A DNA stretch of 64,000 nt from Colwellia sp. 75C3 (GCF_002836255.1 NZ_PJAU01000056.1:1-64000); one strand, 5' to 3'. Counted from the stretch's first letter, positions 32,536 through 42,395 are shown. Translations and numbers: made by a program. Notes: generated by a model not told the origin, from the sequence alone.

Positions 32536-32552
32536 AAGAGGTCTGACCTCTT
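32536..32552. promoter_or_regulatory. FadR-like operator upstream of fadI
   Basis: AAGAGGTCTGACCTCTT is a perfect 17 bp palindrome whose centre GGTC-T-GACC matches the FadR recognition core of gammaproteobacteria. It lies about 50 bp upstream of the fadI start codon, where it could block transcription. Binding by FadR is inferred. Confidence 0.65.
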
Positions 32553-32828
32553 GAAACTATCTTGATTCTAACTAACTTTCGGAAAAATTCAATCATTACC
32601 TGATATCAAAAAAGACTAATCACCACTTTTTACGCTTTATGGATCTGAATATCAGATAAATTTTGTTACGTATCACTTGTTTTCTTTTATAAAAACCTTA
32701 TATAAAATATCATATTAACTTTTACCTTAGTATAACGGTTAGATAAAATAGTGCTGCTAGAGAGTGGCAAGATTAAGTTATCGCTAAGTTTCATCTTTCA
32801 ACGACCAATATTATAAGAATTTATTCGC

Positions 32829-33818
32829 ATGGCAATTGAACATTTTTCTACCTTAAAACAACATTTATCTTCACAAATTATTGGTCAAGAAGCGTTAGTT
32901 GAAAATTTGCTTATTGCCCTATTAGCTAATGGTCACTTAATTGTTGAAGGACCTCCAGGTTTAGCAAAAACACGTGCTGTTAATGCCTTAGCGCAAGGAT
33001 TAGAAGCTGATTTTCATAGAATACAGTTTACCCCTGATTTATTACCTGCAGATTTAACCGGTACCGATATTTATCGTCCTGAAGATGGCACCTTCGTATT
33101 TCAACCGGGTCCTTTGTTTCAAAATTTAGTGCTTGCCGATGAAATTAACCGTGCCCCTGCTAAAGTTCAGTCAGCTTTATTAGAAGCAATGGCAGAAGGA
33201 CAAATAACTGTTGGTCGTAAAACCTATGACTTACCAGAATTATTTTTAGTGATGGCCACGCAAAACCCGATTGAACAAGAAGGCACTTATCCGCTGCCTG
33301 AAGCACAATTAGACCGTTTCTTAATGCACATTGAAATAGGTTACCCTGACGCTGAAAGTGAGTTAGCAATACTTAAATTAAACCGTGGTGAAGCGTTAAA
33401 ATCAAATGCGAGTCATGGTGATAAGACAACAGATGAAAAAGAAAATAGTTTACGTACCTTAAGTCAAAGCGAAATCTTTGCTGCACGTGAACAAGTATTG
33501 AACATACATATGGCGCCTTCTTTAGAAAACTATATCGTTGATTTGATTATGGCAACTCGTCAACCTGAAAAGTATGACGATAAGTTAGCGAGCTGGCTTG
33601 CCTATGGTGCTAGCCCTCGTGCAACTATCGCTTTAGATCGCTGTGCCCGAGCCCGTGCTTGGTTGCATAATCGTGATTTTGTCAGCCCTGAAGATATTCA
33701 AGCAGTTTTCCACAATGCCCTTAGACATAGAATTTTACTCAGCTATCAAGCTGAAGCAGAAGGTATTACGTCGAATCAAGTACTTGACCATATTTTAACC
33801 CAAGTTGCTGTTGCTTAA
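32829..33818 (+). CDS. MoxR-family AAA+ ATPase
   Basis: 329 residues. Walker A GPPGLAKT at about residues 40-47, Walker B LVLADEINRAPAKVQSALLEAM near 106-127, sensor 1 ATQNPIEQEGTYPLPEAQLDRF near 142-163, all typical of MoxR ATPases. These act as chaperone-like partners of VWA proteins. ATG at 32829. It heads the Bat-type operon (DUF58, DUF4381, two VWA proteins, BatD). Confidence 0.95.
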   Translation: MAIEHFSTLKQHLSSQIIGQEALVENLLIALLANGHLIVEGPPGLAKTRAVNALAQGLEADFHRIQFTPDLLPADLTGTDIYRPEDGTFVFQPGPLFQNLVLADEINRAPAKVQSALLEAMAEGQITVGRKTYDLPELFLVMATQNPIEQEGTYPLPEAQLDRFLMHIEIGYPDAESELAILKLNRGEALKSNASHGDKTTDEKENSLRTLSQSEIFAAREQVLNIHMAPSLENYIVDLIMATRQPEKYDDKLASWLAYGASPRATIALDRCARARAWLHNRDFVSPEDIQAVFHNALRHRILLSYQAEAEGITSNQVLDHILTQVAVA

Positions 33819-33925
33819 TTGATAGCTAATTGAAAGTGTTTAGCCGTTATAACCTAGTTGTTGTAACGCTAATGACTTTCCATCGCTGCACTTTAAAAAA
33901 TAAAATGAGCAAGTAGAGTTACTTT

Positions 33926-35011
33926 ATGTGGTTTAATCGTCAAAAAACATCTTCTTCAAATAGTGTGAATAATGAGGCTGCTCAATCTTTACTTGCGGGC
34001 TTATATAGTAATGGCATAGATTTATCGATGCAGGAACTATTACAGTACCAAAGTAAGAGTCGTTTGATTGACTTGGCTGGTAAAAAGAATATTCGTGGTA
34101 AACAATCGGGTAATTACTTATCCCGTAGTAAAGGCCGTGGCATGGAGTTTGATGAAGTTCGTCATTACCAAACGGGTGATGATGTGCGTGCCATTGACTG
34201 GCGCGTCACTGCGCGAACAGGAAAAACCCATACAAAACTGTTTAGAGAAGAAATAGAAAGACCGGTATTGATTGCCACTGACTTGAGCCAAAATATGCAT
34301 TTTGGCAGCAAACTCCTTTTTAAATCAGTACAAGCTGCCCATGTAGCGGCGCTGGTTGCTTGGCATGCAAAAAGTCGTGGTGATCGTATAGGTGGCCTAG
34401 TCTTTTGTGATGAACAGCATATAGAATTAAAACCGCGTAGCCGTAAAGCCGGGGTATTGCATTATTTACATGCGTTAACTACGTTAAATAATCACAAAAA
34501 ACAAAAAGCGGTGGAGGTAAGTAACTCTGCCCTGCATGATGAAAAAGAGCCAATAGATGACGTTACCTCAGCTCAAAAAAGTCATTCTTTCGGTCAGTCC
34601 CATTTCGAACAGCATTGTGCTCGATTACGACATCTTGCTAAACCCGGCTCTCTTGTTTATTTGATAACCGATGGACATGCACTTCGCGATGAAAAAAACT
34701 GTGCACATGCTTTAAGACATTTGAGCCAAATTAGTAAACATTGTGAATTAGTCATTTGTCTCATTAGTGATCCCCTAGAGCAAGAGTTGCCTGACAGTAC
34801 GCTAAAATTAGCGGTAACCATTACTGATGGTCACAGCCGTCAACAGCTAACATTAGGCGATACAAATACTGCCGTTCAGTACCAACAGCAAGCCTTTGAA
34901 CAAAGTGAACAAATGCAGTCACTGTTGCAGTCAGCAGGTGCTCGCGTAATTCACTTTAGTGCTGGCGACACCCTTGAGCAGCAATTAAAATATAGTGGGG
35001 CCTCTTTATAA
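33926..35011 (+). CDS. DUF58 protein
   Basis: 361 residues. Conserved DUF58 core: GRGMEFDEVRHYQTGDDVRAIDWRVTARTGKTHTKLFREEIERPVLIATDLSQNM near residues 71-125, the last part being a VWA-like MIDAS aspartate (D-L-S-Q-N). DUF58 proteins accompany MoxR in nearly all such operons and are thought to bridge the ATPase and VWA proteins. ATG at 33926, 107 bp after moxR. Confidence 0.94.
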   Translation: MWFNRQKTSSSNSVNNEAAQSLLAGLYSNGIDLSMQELLQYQSKSRLIDLAGKKNIRGKQSGNYLSRSKGRGMEFDEVRHYQTGDDVRAIDWRVTARTGKTHTKLFREEIERPVLIATDLSQNMHFGSKLLFKSVQAAHVAALVAWHAKSRGDRIGGLVFCDEQHIELKPRSRKAGVLHYLHALTTLNNHKKQKAVEVSNSALHDEKEPIDDVTSAQKSHSFGQSHFEQHCARLRHLAKPGSLVYLITDGHALRDEKNCAHALRHLSQISKHCELVICLISDPLEQELPDSTLKLAVTITDGHSRQQLTLGDTNTAVQYQQQAFEQSEQMQSLLQSAGARVIHFSAGDTLEQQLKYSGASL

Positions 35012-35622
35012 TGGCTATGACAAACTCTCCTACCTCGCCTGGTCAACCTCCGTCAGGCCAAACAGTACAATTACATGATATTCATCTACCCGAGCAAGTA
35101 AGCAATTACCCTATCGCACCTGGTTGGTGGTTATTGTTAGCACTCATTGTTATTAGCGCTGTATGGTCTTATAAGAAATTCAAAAAAAGTAAACGCTTGA
35201 ATGCCAGTAAACAACAGGCGTTAAGCATGCTAGATAATAATCCATCAATAAACGCAAAAGAATGCCTTACTTTATTGAAATGGGCGGCATTGCAGTACGT
35301 TAATCGTCAACAATTAGCCAAGTTATACGGCGATAATTTTCAAGACTTTTTAATGAAAAAATTACCTGAAAAACATCAAGCAAGCTTTATTAAGTTAAGC
35401 AATGCCGCTTTTAAAGCGCAATATCAAGCTTCGACAACCACAGTAGAATCAGAAGTCACAAGCGAAATTGATAGTGATTGCTTGCAAGCCACTAAACTTT
35501 GGCTAACCCATGCACTTCCTATTATAAAACCACTCATTGTTGATGAGCCTTTACCCGTTAATCAATCACTAGACGCTAATAAATTGGTTTCCCCGCAGCA
35601 AGAAAAGGAGTTAAGCGCATGA
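35011..35622 (+). CDS. DUF4381 membrane protein
   Basis: 203 residues. A short N-terminal proline-rich segment, one membrane helix (PGWWLLLALIVISAVWSYK) near residues 39-55, and a cytoplasmic helical domain with LLKWAALQYVNRQQLAKLYGDNFQDFLM, the DUF4381 pattern. ATG 35011 overlaps the upstream stop (TAATG). Structural role in the Bat complex is inferred from context. Confidence 0.9.
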   Translation: MAMTNSPTSPGQPPSGQTVQLHDIHLPEQVSNYPIAPGWWLLLALIVISAVWSYKKFKKSKRLNASKQQALSMLDNNPSINAKECLTLLKWAALQYVNRQQLAKLYGDNFQDFLMKKLPEKHQASFIKLSNAAFKAQYQASTTTVESEVTSEIDSDCLQATKLWLTHALPIIKPLIVDEPLPVNQSLDANKLVSPQQEKELSA

Positions 35623-36662
35623 TAAGCTTTGCTTGGCCCTGGTTGATTGCCCTATTACCACTACCACTAATTATCTATTTTTTACCCGCTAAAAAAAGTA
35701 CGAACCAACAAAGCGCACTGATCATGCCTGTACTTATTAATATATCCGCTAATTCGGTGAGCGATCAGCAAAAACGTAAAGCACCGCTAATTGTTTTATC
35801 ACTTTGTTGGATTTTTCTAGTGATGGCGATTAGTAGACCGCAATGGCTTGGTGAAGCAATTGATATACCGAGTGAAGGTCGAGAAATGATGATTGCTGTC
35901 GATCTTTCCGGCAGTATGGAAATTGAGGATATGAGCCTTAATGGTCGTAATGTAAACCGTTTACAAATGCTTAAAGTTGTTCTCGGTGATTTCATCGAGC
36001 GCCGTGTGAGCGATCGTCTTGGTTTAATATTATTTGCCGATGATGCTTATATGCAAACACCGATGACCTTTGATAGAAAAACAGTAAAACAAATGTTAGA
36101 TGAAAGTGAACTCAACCTCGTCGGTAGAAAAACAGCTATTGGTGATGCTATTGCGCTGGCAGTAAAACGTTTTGATGCAAAAAAAGAATCGAACAAAGTC
36201 TTGTTATTATTGACTGATGGTCAGAACACCGCCGGCAAGATTACTCCTGAGCAAGCATTAGAATTAGCGGTTGCAAAAGGGATTACGATTTACACAGTCG
36301 GTATTGGCGCCGATGTCATGTTGCAACGGTCACTGTGGGGAACACAACGTATTAATCCTTCAGGTGACTTAGACGAGCAAAGTTTAGCCAATATTGCCGA
36401 GAAAACAGGTGGTCAATATTTTCGTGCCCGCGATAGCCAAGGCATGAGTGAAATATATAGTTTATTAGATAAACTTGAGCCAATTGAGCAAGAGCAGCAA
36501 CAAATGCGCCCGCTTAGCGCTTTATATTATTGGCCGCTGGCTTTCGCTGCCCTACTTTGTTTTGGTTATTTGCTCAGCTTACATTTCAGTTTTTTACTGC
36601 CCGCTAAAAGCACAAAAAAAAGCATGAATAAAAATGATGTTCACGCTATGGGGGGCAAATAA
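35619..36662 (+). CDS. BatA-type VWA-domain membrane protein
   Basis: 347 residues. N-terminal helices (residues about 2-20 and 55-75), then a von Willebrand A domain with the MIDAS motif D-L-S-G-S (residues about 92-96, in MIAVDLSGSMEIEDM) and LLLLTDGQNTAGKITPEQAL, and a C-terminal membrane helix near 307-328. Coupled to the previous gene by an ATGA overlap. BatA-type proteins are metal-dependent adhesion/complex scaffolds in the inner membrane. Confidence 0.94.
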   Translation: MISFAWPWLIALLPLPLIIYFLPAKKSTNQQSALIMPVLINISANSVSDQQKRKAPLIVLSLCWIFLVMAISRPQWLGEAIDIPSEGREMMIAVDLSGSMEIEDMSLNGRNVNRLQMLKVVLGDFIERRVSDRLGLILFADDAYMQTPMTFDRKTVKQMLDESELNLVGRKTAIGDAIALAVKRFDAKKESNKVLLLLTDGQNTAGKITPEQALELAVAKGITIYTVGIGADVMLQRSLWGTQRINPSGDLDEQSLANIAEKTGGQYFRARDSQGMSEIYSLLDKLEPIEQEQQQMRPLSALYYWPLAFAALLCFGYLLSLHFSFLLPAKSTKKSMNKNDVHAMGGK

Positions 36663-36663
36663 T

Positions 36664-38790
36664 ATGTCAGCTCAACAGACAAATATATTCACTGACTTCA
36701 TCCAGGCAGTTAGCGACTTCACTTTTCAAGGCTTTAGCTTCGAAGGGTTAGTCAACAATTTCCACTTTATTCGACCTTGGTGGTTATTGGCCTTTTTCGC
36801 GTTATTTTTAGTATTATTTTTATTGAAAAAAATTCGCTATTACCAATCACCTTGGCAGCATTTTTTACCTAGTCACTTAACCAATGCTTTGTTGGAAAAC
36901 TCGCACAGTCAATCATGCCAAACAGTTCAATCATCACAAACACGTTATTTGTTAAAGCCAAGCGTTATTGGCGGTTGCATTATTTTCGCCCTTGCAGGAC
37001 CTGCTTGGCAAAAGTTACCACAACCGGTTTATCAACTAGAACGTGGCGCTGTGCTTATCATGGATATGTCTTATTCCATGTATGCAACAGATGTGAAACC
37101 TAATAGATTAACCCGCGCCCGTTATAAAGCTATCGATTTACTTAAAAAAATCAACGAGGGTGATGTTGGCTTAATCGCCTATGCTGGTGATGCTTTTATT
37201 ATTAGCCCGTTAACGCAGGATGTAAAAAATATAGAATTACTTTTACCCTCACTGTCACCTGATATTATGCCTGTGCCTGGAGCGAATGCTTTGGTGGCAC
37301 TGATGTTAGCTGATCAAACATTGAAGAATGCGGGTCATATTAGCGGCGACATTTATTGGTTTACTGATGATATTGATAATGAAGAAATGTCAGATGTTTA
37401 TGACTGGGCAAACGATAATAACCATAAAGTGAATATTTTAGGGGTTGGTAGTAAAACTGGCGCGCCAATAAAGCTAACTAGCGGTAAGTTACTTAAAGAT
37501 AATAGAGGAGCTATCGTCATACCAAAATTACCTGAAAGTAGATTGTCGGCCATTGCTCAACGTGGCCGAGGTGTTTATCAAACCATGACAAATGATGACT
37601 CAGATATTAAAGCATTAACGGCTCATTTAAGCATTAACCTTGATGACAGCCTAGACTCGCAGGCATCAAATGAATCAAAAAGTAAACAAGCAATGCAAGG
37701 AGATCAATATCAAGAGCAAGGTCCTTGGTTATTACTTATCATTTTGCCATTACTGTTAAGCTATTTTCGACGCGGCACCAGTATCTTAGCAATAAGCTGG
37801 CTTATGCCACTGACCTTGTTGTTTAGTTTCACAACATTTAGCCCTAACAGCTATGCCGCTGAGCCTAATAGTTCACAAAACGCTGCACAGTCTGCTGCTG
37901 AAACCGCTAATACCAAAGCTACTGAGGAGACTAACGGTGAGCTTAGCGCTGAGTCTACCGTTAGCAGCGCTAGCCAACTGTGGCAGAATTTATGGCAAAC
38001 GTCAGACCAACAAGCACAACAGCACTACCAACAAAAAGACTATCAACAAGCAGCTAAGCAATTTGAAGACAGTCAATGGCAAGGCAGTGCCCACTATAAA
38101 GCTGGTGATTATGAGCAAGCATTACAAGCTTTTCAACAGGGTGACAGCGCTCAAGCACTTTATAACCAAGGAAATTCTCTAGCGCAGCTACAAAAAATTG
38201 ATGAAGCGATTGAAGCCTATAAAAAAGCGCTGGTAAAAAATCCTAACTTAGACGATGCCAAAGACAATTTAGCAAAGCTAGAAGCGCTTAAAAAACAGCA
38301 AGAACAAGAACAGCAATCGCAAGGTGACCAAGAAAATCAGGACTCTGAAGATCAATCAAAAGATGATCCGCAAGAGCAAAAAGATAAAGAAGGTGAACAG
38401 AAAAGTCAGGATGGTCAAAAACAATCTGAAGATCAGTCCAAAGATGATCCGCAATCAGATGACCAGCAGCAAGGTAATCCTGAAGAAAAAGAAGGTGAAC
38501 AACAAGACGACCAAAAATCACAAGAAGCTAAACAAAAAGAGCAAGAGCAAAAAGAAAAAGAAGAACAAGCGGCTCAAGCCAAAGAATCTGATGAAGACCA
38601 GCAAGGCGAAGAAAAATCCCTAGCTCAACAAGCTATTGACAGCAAAGCCCAAGAAACAGAACAGAAACATCAACAACTATTAAATAAGGTAACAGATGAC
38701 CCTTATTTATTATTACGAAACAAAATGCGCCTCGAATACCAAAAACGCCGAAATGAGGGTGCGTCCCAAGGAGTAACTAAAAAGTGGTAA
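36664..38790 (+). CDS. BatB-type VWA protein with TPR and long charged tail
   Basis: 708 residues from ATG 36664 (the frame also opens 30 bp upstream, inside the BatA gene). VWA domain with MIDAS D-M-S-Y-S near residue 127, a second membrane helix region (about 360-395), then TPR-like repeats from QHYQQKDYQQAAKQFEDSQW to LAKLEALKKQQEQ (about 450-540). The tail is strongly Q/D/E/K rich with two copies of EDQSKDDPQ. It appears to be a fusion of BatB with a BatC-like TPR protein. Confidence 0.93.
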   Translation: MSAQQTNIFTDFIQAVSDFTFQGFSFEGLVNNFHFIRPWWLLAFFALFLVLFLLKKIRYYQSPWQHFLPSHLTNALLENSHSQSCQTVQSSQTRYLLKPSVIGGCIIFALAGPAWQKLPQPVYQLERGAVLIMDMSYSMYATDVKPNRLTRARYKAIDLLKKINEGDVGLIAYAGDAFIISPLTQDVKNIELLLPSLSPDIMPVPGANALVALMLADQTLKNAGHISGDIYWFTDDIDNEEMSDVYDWANDNNHKVNILGVGSKTGAPIKLTSGKLLKDNRGAIVIPKLPESRLSAIAQRGRGVYQTMTNDDSDIKALTAHLSINLDDSLDSQASNESKSKQAMQGDQYQEQGPWLLLIILPLLLSYFRRGTSILAISWLMPLTLLFSFTTFSPNSYAAEPNSSQNAAQSAAETANTKATEETNGELSAESTVSSASQLWQNLWQTSDQQAQQHYQQKDYQQAAKQFEDSQWQGSAHYKAGDYEQALQAFQQGDSAQALYNQGNSLAQLQKIDEAIEAYKKALVKNPNLDDAKDNLAKLEALKKQQEQEQQSQGDQENQDSEDQSKDDPQEQKDKEGEQKSQDGQKQSEDQSKDDPQSDDQQQGNPEEKEGEQQDDQKSQEAKQKEQEQKEKEEQAAQAKESDEDQQGEEKSLAQQAIDSKAQETEQKHQQLLNKVTDDPYLLLRNKMRLEYQKRRNEGASQGVTKKW

Positions 38791-40613
38791 GAAATTTTTC
38801 AATGCAATTCACAGCTAAATTGTCATATTTATCCCTGCAGAGCATTATGCTAGCGCTGTTAATTATCACTACCTTTTTATTAAGTAATAATGCCTACGCT
38901 TTATCAAAAATTACGGCAGTAGTTGATAAAAATCCTGCGATGATTAATGAGTCGATATTATTAACCGTTACTGCTGATGACGATGTTAATCGTAATGCTT
39001 TGGATACCAGCCCATTGCTTAGTGACTTTATTGTCGGTCAGACGTCAGTTAGCTCACAAACCAGTATGGTCAATTTTAAAACTACCCGTACTACTAAGTG
39101 GCAGGTCGTTTTAATTGCACGTAATGCCGGACAATTTGTCATTCCTGCGCTTAGCATTGCAAATCAACAAAGCGATCCGATAGAGCTGACTATTGTTGCA
39201 ACGAAAGAATCTGGCAGCGATGCTCAAACTGATATTTTTGTGACCAGTGAATTATCCAGTAATGAAGTTTACGTGCAGCAGTTGTTGACCTTATCAATAA
39301 AACTACACTTTGCTGTTGAGCTTAAAAGTGGCAACTTAACAGAGCCAAGCTTAACCGGCGCTACTATTGAAAAGATAGGTCAAGACAAGCAGTCTGATAA
39401 TATTATCAACGGTAAGCGTTACCGTGTCATTGAACAAACTTATGCCATAACACCAGAACAAAGTGGTGAGTTTACCTTAAAAGCGCCACTATTTTCTGGT
39501 GAGATATTACAAGAATCTAAACGGCGCTCAAGTTTTTTAAGCTTTGCCCAAACTAAGCCCGTGAGTATTTTAGGTGAGGAACTAAAGATTTCAGTTTTAC
39601 CTATACCAGCAAACTACCCAAGTAATGCCCAATGGTTACCTACCGACATACTTACCCTGCATCAAGAATGGCAGACTGGTGACAAAAAATTTACCGTTGG
39701 CGAGCCTATCACACGTACTATAACGTTAACTGCAGCAGGTCTTTCAAAAGCACAATTACCAAAGCTTGAAATGAATAGTAGCCGAGGTTTGAAAATTTAT
39801 CCTGATCAAGCAGAACTACACGCTAACTTAAGTAATGACCGATTAGTCAGCCAAAAAGTGCAAAACTTTGCCTTAGTACCGAGTGCAGCTGGCGAGTTTT
39901 TATTACCAGAAATGAGTGTTAGTTGGTTTAATACCATAACCAATAGAATCGAACAGGCGACTTTGCCATCACAGACTATTTCAGTACAAGCTGCAGAAGC
40001 AAGCTTTGCCGATAATTCTGCTAATGACTTTAATGCTGCAACCAATAAAATGGCTAACTCTACAAATAATTCAGCTAACAGTGTTAACGCGAGTAATAAT
40101 CCTGAAAATTCAGCTGGGCAGCTTCCTGCTTTAGGTACACTCACCTCTGTTCAAGATAAACGTCTACAATGGCTCTTCCTTAGCTTATGGTTATTAACGA
40201 GTTTCGCATGGTTTGTTCACATGATTTATTTGAAGAAAAATAATCAGGCGATTAATAAATCTCAGACTAATCACTTAACGAATAACAATAATCACTATCT
40301 TGCCCTTTTAGCCGCTTGTAAGAAAAATAATGCTGAACAAGCATTAAATTTAGTATTACCTTGGTTAAAAGTATTACTTAGTCGTGATAACTCAGCATTA
40401 GAAATAAATAATATTGCCCAAGCTCAAGCTGTTGTGCAGGAGCAAAGCTTTGCCACCGCTCTTAATGATTTACAGCAACATCTCTATGGAAAAAGCGCGA
40501 TAAATGGTGCACCTTCATGGCAAGGGCTTGCCTTATTAACGGCTATTCAAATGGTTGAAAAGCAACAAAGTACTAAAGTTAAAAACCATCAGATATCCCC
40601 ACTTAACCCTTAA
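38784..40613 (+). CDS. BatD-like protein (oxygen-tolerance operon)
   Basis: 609 residues. A signal segment (LALLIITTFLLSNNAYALSK) is followed by beta-rich repeats (ITAVVDKNPAMINESILLTVTADDDV) and, near residue 460, a membrane helix WLFLSLWLLTSFAWFVHMIYL; a helical cytoplasmic tail follows. This order matches BatD. GTG 38784 overlaps the upstream stop codon; ATG 38802 is an alternative start. Completes the operon with moxR. Confidence 0.9.
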   Translation: MVRNFSMQFTAKLSYLSLQSIMLALLIITTFLLSNNAYALSKITAVVDKNPAMINESILLTVTADDDVNRNALDTSPLLSDFIVGQTSVSSQTSMVNFKTTRTTKWQVVLIARNAGQFVIPALSIANQQSDPIELTIVATKESGSDAQTDIFVTSELSSNEVYVQQLLTLSIKLHFAVELKSGNLTEPSLTGATIEKIGQDKQSDNIINGKRYRVIEQTYAITPEQSGEFTLKAPLFSGEILQESKRRSSFLSFAQTKPVSILGEELKISVLPIPANYPSNAQWLPTDILTLHQEWQTGDKKFTVGEPITRTITLTAAGLSKAQLPKLEMNSSRGLKIYPDQAELHANLSNDRLVSQKVQNFALVPSAAGEFLLPEMSVSWFNTITNRIEQATLPSQTISVQAAEASFADNSANDFNAATNKMANSTNNSANSVNASNNPENSAGQLPALGTLTSVQDKRLQWLFLSLWLLTSFAWFVHMIYLKKNNQAINKSQTNHLTNNNNHYLALLAACKKNNAEQALNLVLPWLKVLLSRDNSALEINNIAQAQAVVQEQSFATALNDLQQHLYGKSAINGAPSWQGLALLTAIQMVEKQQSTKVKNHQISPLNP

Positions 40614-40640
40614 TCCTCCCCTTAAAGATTGAGACCTATC

Positions 40641-40905
40641 TATACCCGTTACCATTCAAAGTGCAGGATGTCAGTGGGAATTAAAATGCCCTTTAGGCAA
40701 GGTTGATAATTAAAGCATAGTCATTCTATGGTTTGATTATTAACCGACGTATAAAGTCATTTTAAACCCATCGTAGAAGCGCTTGAGCAACATCACTTCA
40801 TCGTTGCTATGATTTATAAGGGAATAACCCTTATTTCATCACAGCGCCTTGAATTGAAATTGCTCAAGCACTCTGAAACATGCATCTTGGATGGTAACGG
40901 GTATA
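40641..40905. mobile_element. MITE-like element family B
   Basis: 265 bp bounded by terminal inverted repeats: left TATACCCGTTACCATTCAA, right end (reverse complement) TATACCCGTTACCATCCAA; 21 of 24 bases match. Inside, GCTTGAGCAA at 40781-40790 pairs with TTGCTCAAGC at 40860-40869, and CATAG/CTATG flank a short loop near 40720. No gene is inside. Unrelated in sequence to family A. Fills most of the gap between batD and the ECF gene. Confidence 0.8.
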
Positions 40906-41023
40906 TACTCTATTAACATCCTTATTTACTGTTCACGGGACAGTAAATAAGGATGCTTAATAACTATTCTATTAAATAATGACTAAGCATTTATTCGATA
41001 ATCACTAAATAATCACTCCCCTT

Positions 41024-41053
41024 TGAAATAAATTTCCTCATGCTAGGGTCTAT
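41024..41053 (+). promoter_or_regulatory. Possible ECF-type promoter before the sigma gene
   Basis: TGAAAT at 41024-41029 and GTCTAT at 41048-41053 are 18 bp apart, just upstream of the sigma-gene start. Resembles an ECF promoter loosely; autoregulation is only a guess. Confidence 0.25.
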
Positions 41054-41059
41054 AAACAT

Positions 41060-41575
41060 ATGATGACAAAACAAGTTAGATATGAAGCGCTAGTAAAGGC
41101 GCTACACGGTGATTTATATCGCTACGCCTATTGGCTCACCCATGAAAAACAGGTGGCTGAAGACTTAGTGCAAGAAACCTTTTTACGTGCTTGGCGAGCT
41201 CTTGACTCATTAAAAGATGAAAAGGCTGCTAAGTCATGGTTAATCACTATTTTAAGACGAGAGAATGCCAGACGTTTTGAGAGAAAGCGTTTTGAGATGA
41301 GTGAATATGAAGAAGCGACCATAACCGATACTAAATCAGTGACCACTGAACAAGAATTAGAAAATCACTGGTTAAGAGAGAAAATATCACAACTACCGCC
41401 AGAATACTCTGAGCCCCTTGTTCTACAAGTACTTGGTGGTTTTAGCGGTGAAGATATAGCCTCTATGTTAGATCTAAATAAAAACACTGTGATGACACGT
41501 TTATTTAGAGCGAGAAATCAACTTAAAGAAGCTTTAGAAGCAGAGCCCGTAAAACGAGGTACTTACAATGGATGA
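41060..41575 (+). CDS. ECF-family RNA polymerase sigma factor
   Basis: 171 residues. Region 2 (LYRYAYWLTHEKQVAEDLVQETFLRAWRALDSLKDEKAAKSWLITILR) and region 4 (LPPEYSEPLVLQVLGGFSGEDIASMLDLNKNTVMTRLFRARNQLKEAL) are clear, with no C-terminal extra domain. The stop overlaps the next gene by eight bases, so the pair is one operon. ATG 41060 (41063 alternative), with AGGG 41045-41048 as a weak ribosome binding site. Confidence 0.95.
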   Translation: MMTKQVRYEALVKALHGDLYRYAYWLTHEKQVAEDLVQETFLRAWRALDSLKDEKAAKSWLITILRRENARRFERKRFEMSEYEEATITDTKSVTTEQELENHWLREKISQLPPEYSEPLVLQVLGGFSGEDIASMLDLNKNTVMTRLFRARNQLKEALEAEPVKRGTYNG

Positions 41576-42281
41576 TTTGCAATTTAGACGTGCTATATAT
41601 GCCGATCCTAATAATCAAGATGCTGACACTGTCGCAGCGCAAAAAGAAGATCCAAGCAAAAAACAATTTGCCCAAGAAATTTCGAAATTGGATGAAAGAA
41701 TTAAACAAGCACTACACGTACCTGTGCCTGATGACTTATGTAATAAACTGATTTTACGTCAAACGTTAGCAAGTCACCAAGTACACAAACGAAAAAATCG
41801 TGTGCATTTAGCGTTAGCCGCATCTGTCGCTATTGTCGGTGGCTTAATGCTTAACTTTTTACAGTTTTCCAGTGCTTATAGCAATTTAGGTGATTATGCC
41901 CTAGCCCATGTTTACCATGAACAAGGTAGTATTACTAACAATGCTAGTAGCCAAGTTACCTTAACGTCATTGAATAAGAAAATGGCTGCATTTGATGGTA
42001 ACTTCAGTGAATCTTTAGGCAAGTTGTTATTTGCTGATTACTGTCGATTTGATGGTATGAAGAGTCTGCATTTAGTTTATCAAGGCAAAACTAGCCCTGT
42101 CACTGTCTTTGTTGTGCCTAAAAACGAACAACTCAGCTTTAGTAATGCCTTTAATGATAAGCAGTACTTTGGGAGCTCTATTGAGTTTAACCACAGTAAT
42201 ATCATTGTTGTCGCCGATAAGAATGAGTCTTTAGGACAATGGCAACAAAACATCAGTGAAACGGTATCTTGGTCTATTTAG
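41568..42281 (+). CDS. DUF3379 protein, likely anti-sigma factor
   Basis: 237 residues. A hydrophilic N-terminal cytoplasmic part (residues 1-75, containing FAQEISKLDERIKQALHVPVPDDL), one membrane helix (LALAASVAIVGGLMLNFLQF, about 79-98) and a periplasmic domain. This is the DUF3379 layout and is always found with an ECF sigma factor. It is likely to hold the sigma factor at the membrane until an envelope signal arrives. Overlap with the sigma gene supports this. Confidence 0.9.
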   Translation: MDDLQFRRAIYADPNNQDADTVAAQKEDPSKKQFAQEISKLDERIKQALHVPVPDDLCNKLILRQTLASHQVHKRKNRVHLALAASVAIVGGLMLNFLQFSSAYSNLGDYALAHVYHEQGSITNNASSQVTLTSLNKKMAAFDGNFSESLGKLLFADYCRFDGMKSLHLVYQGKTSPVTVFVVPKNEQLSFSNAFNDKQYFGSSIEFNHSNIIVVADKNESLGQWQQNISETVSWSI

Positions 42282-42345
42282 GTATGCTATTTAGAAGTAA
42301 TACATAAGAGCATCACAGCAAAAGATTTTACCTCATCATAAAAAC

Positions 42346-42395
42346 AAAAAGCCCTGATATCACTGTTAACACAGTATCTATCAGGGCTTTTTTAT
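42346..42395. terminator. Bidirectional intrinsic terminator
   Basis: AAAAAGCCCTGATA at 42346-42359 pairs with TATCAGGGCTTTTTT at 42379-42393. It ends the sigma/anti-sigma operon and the convergent peptidase gene. Confidence 0.88.

Noticed and set aside
38288-38623. Open frames on both strands across the BatB tail
   Set aside because: They overlap the in-frame low-complexity Q/K/E tail of the BatB gene; repetitive DNA opens frames by chance.
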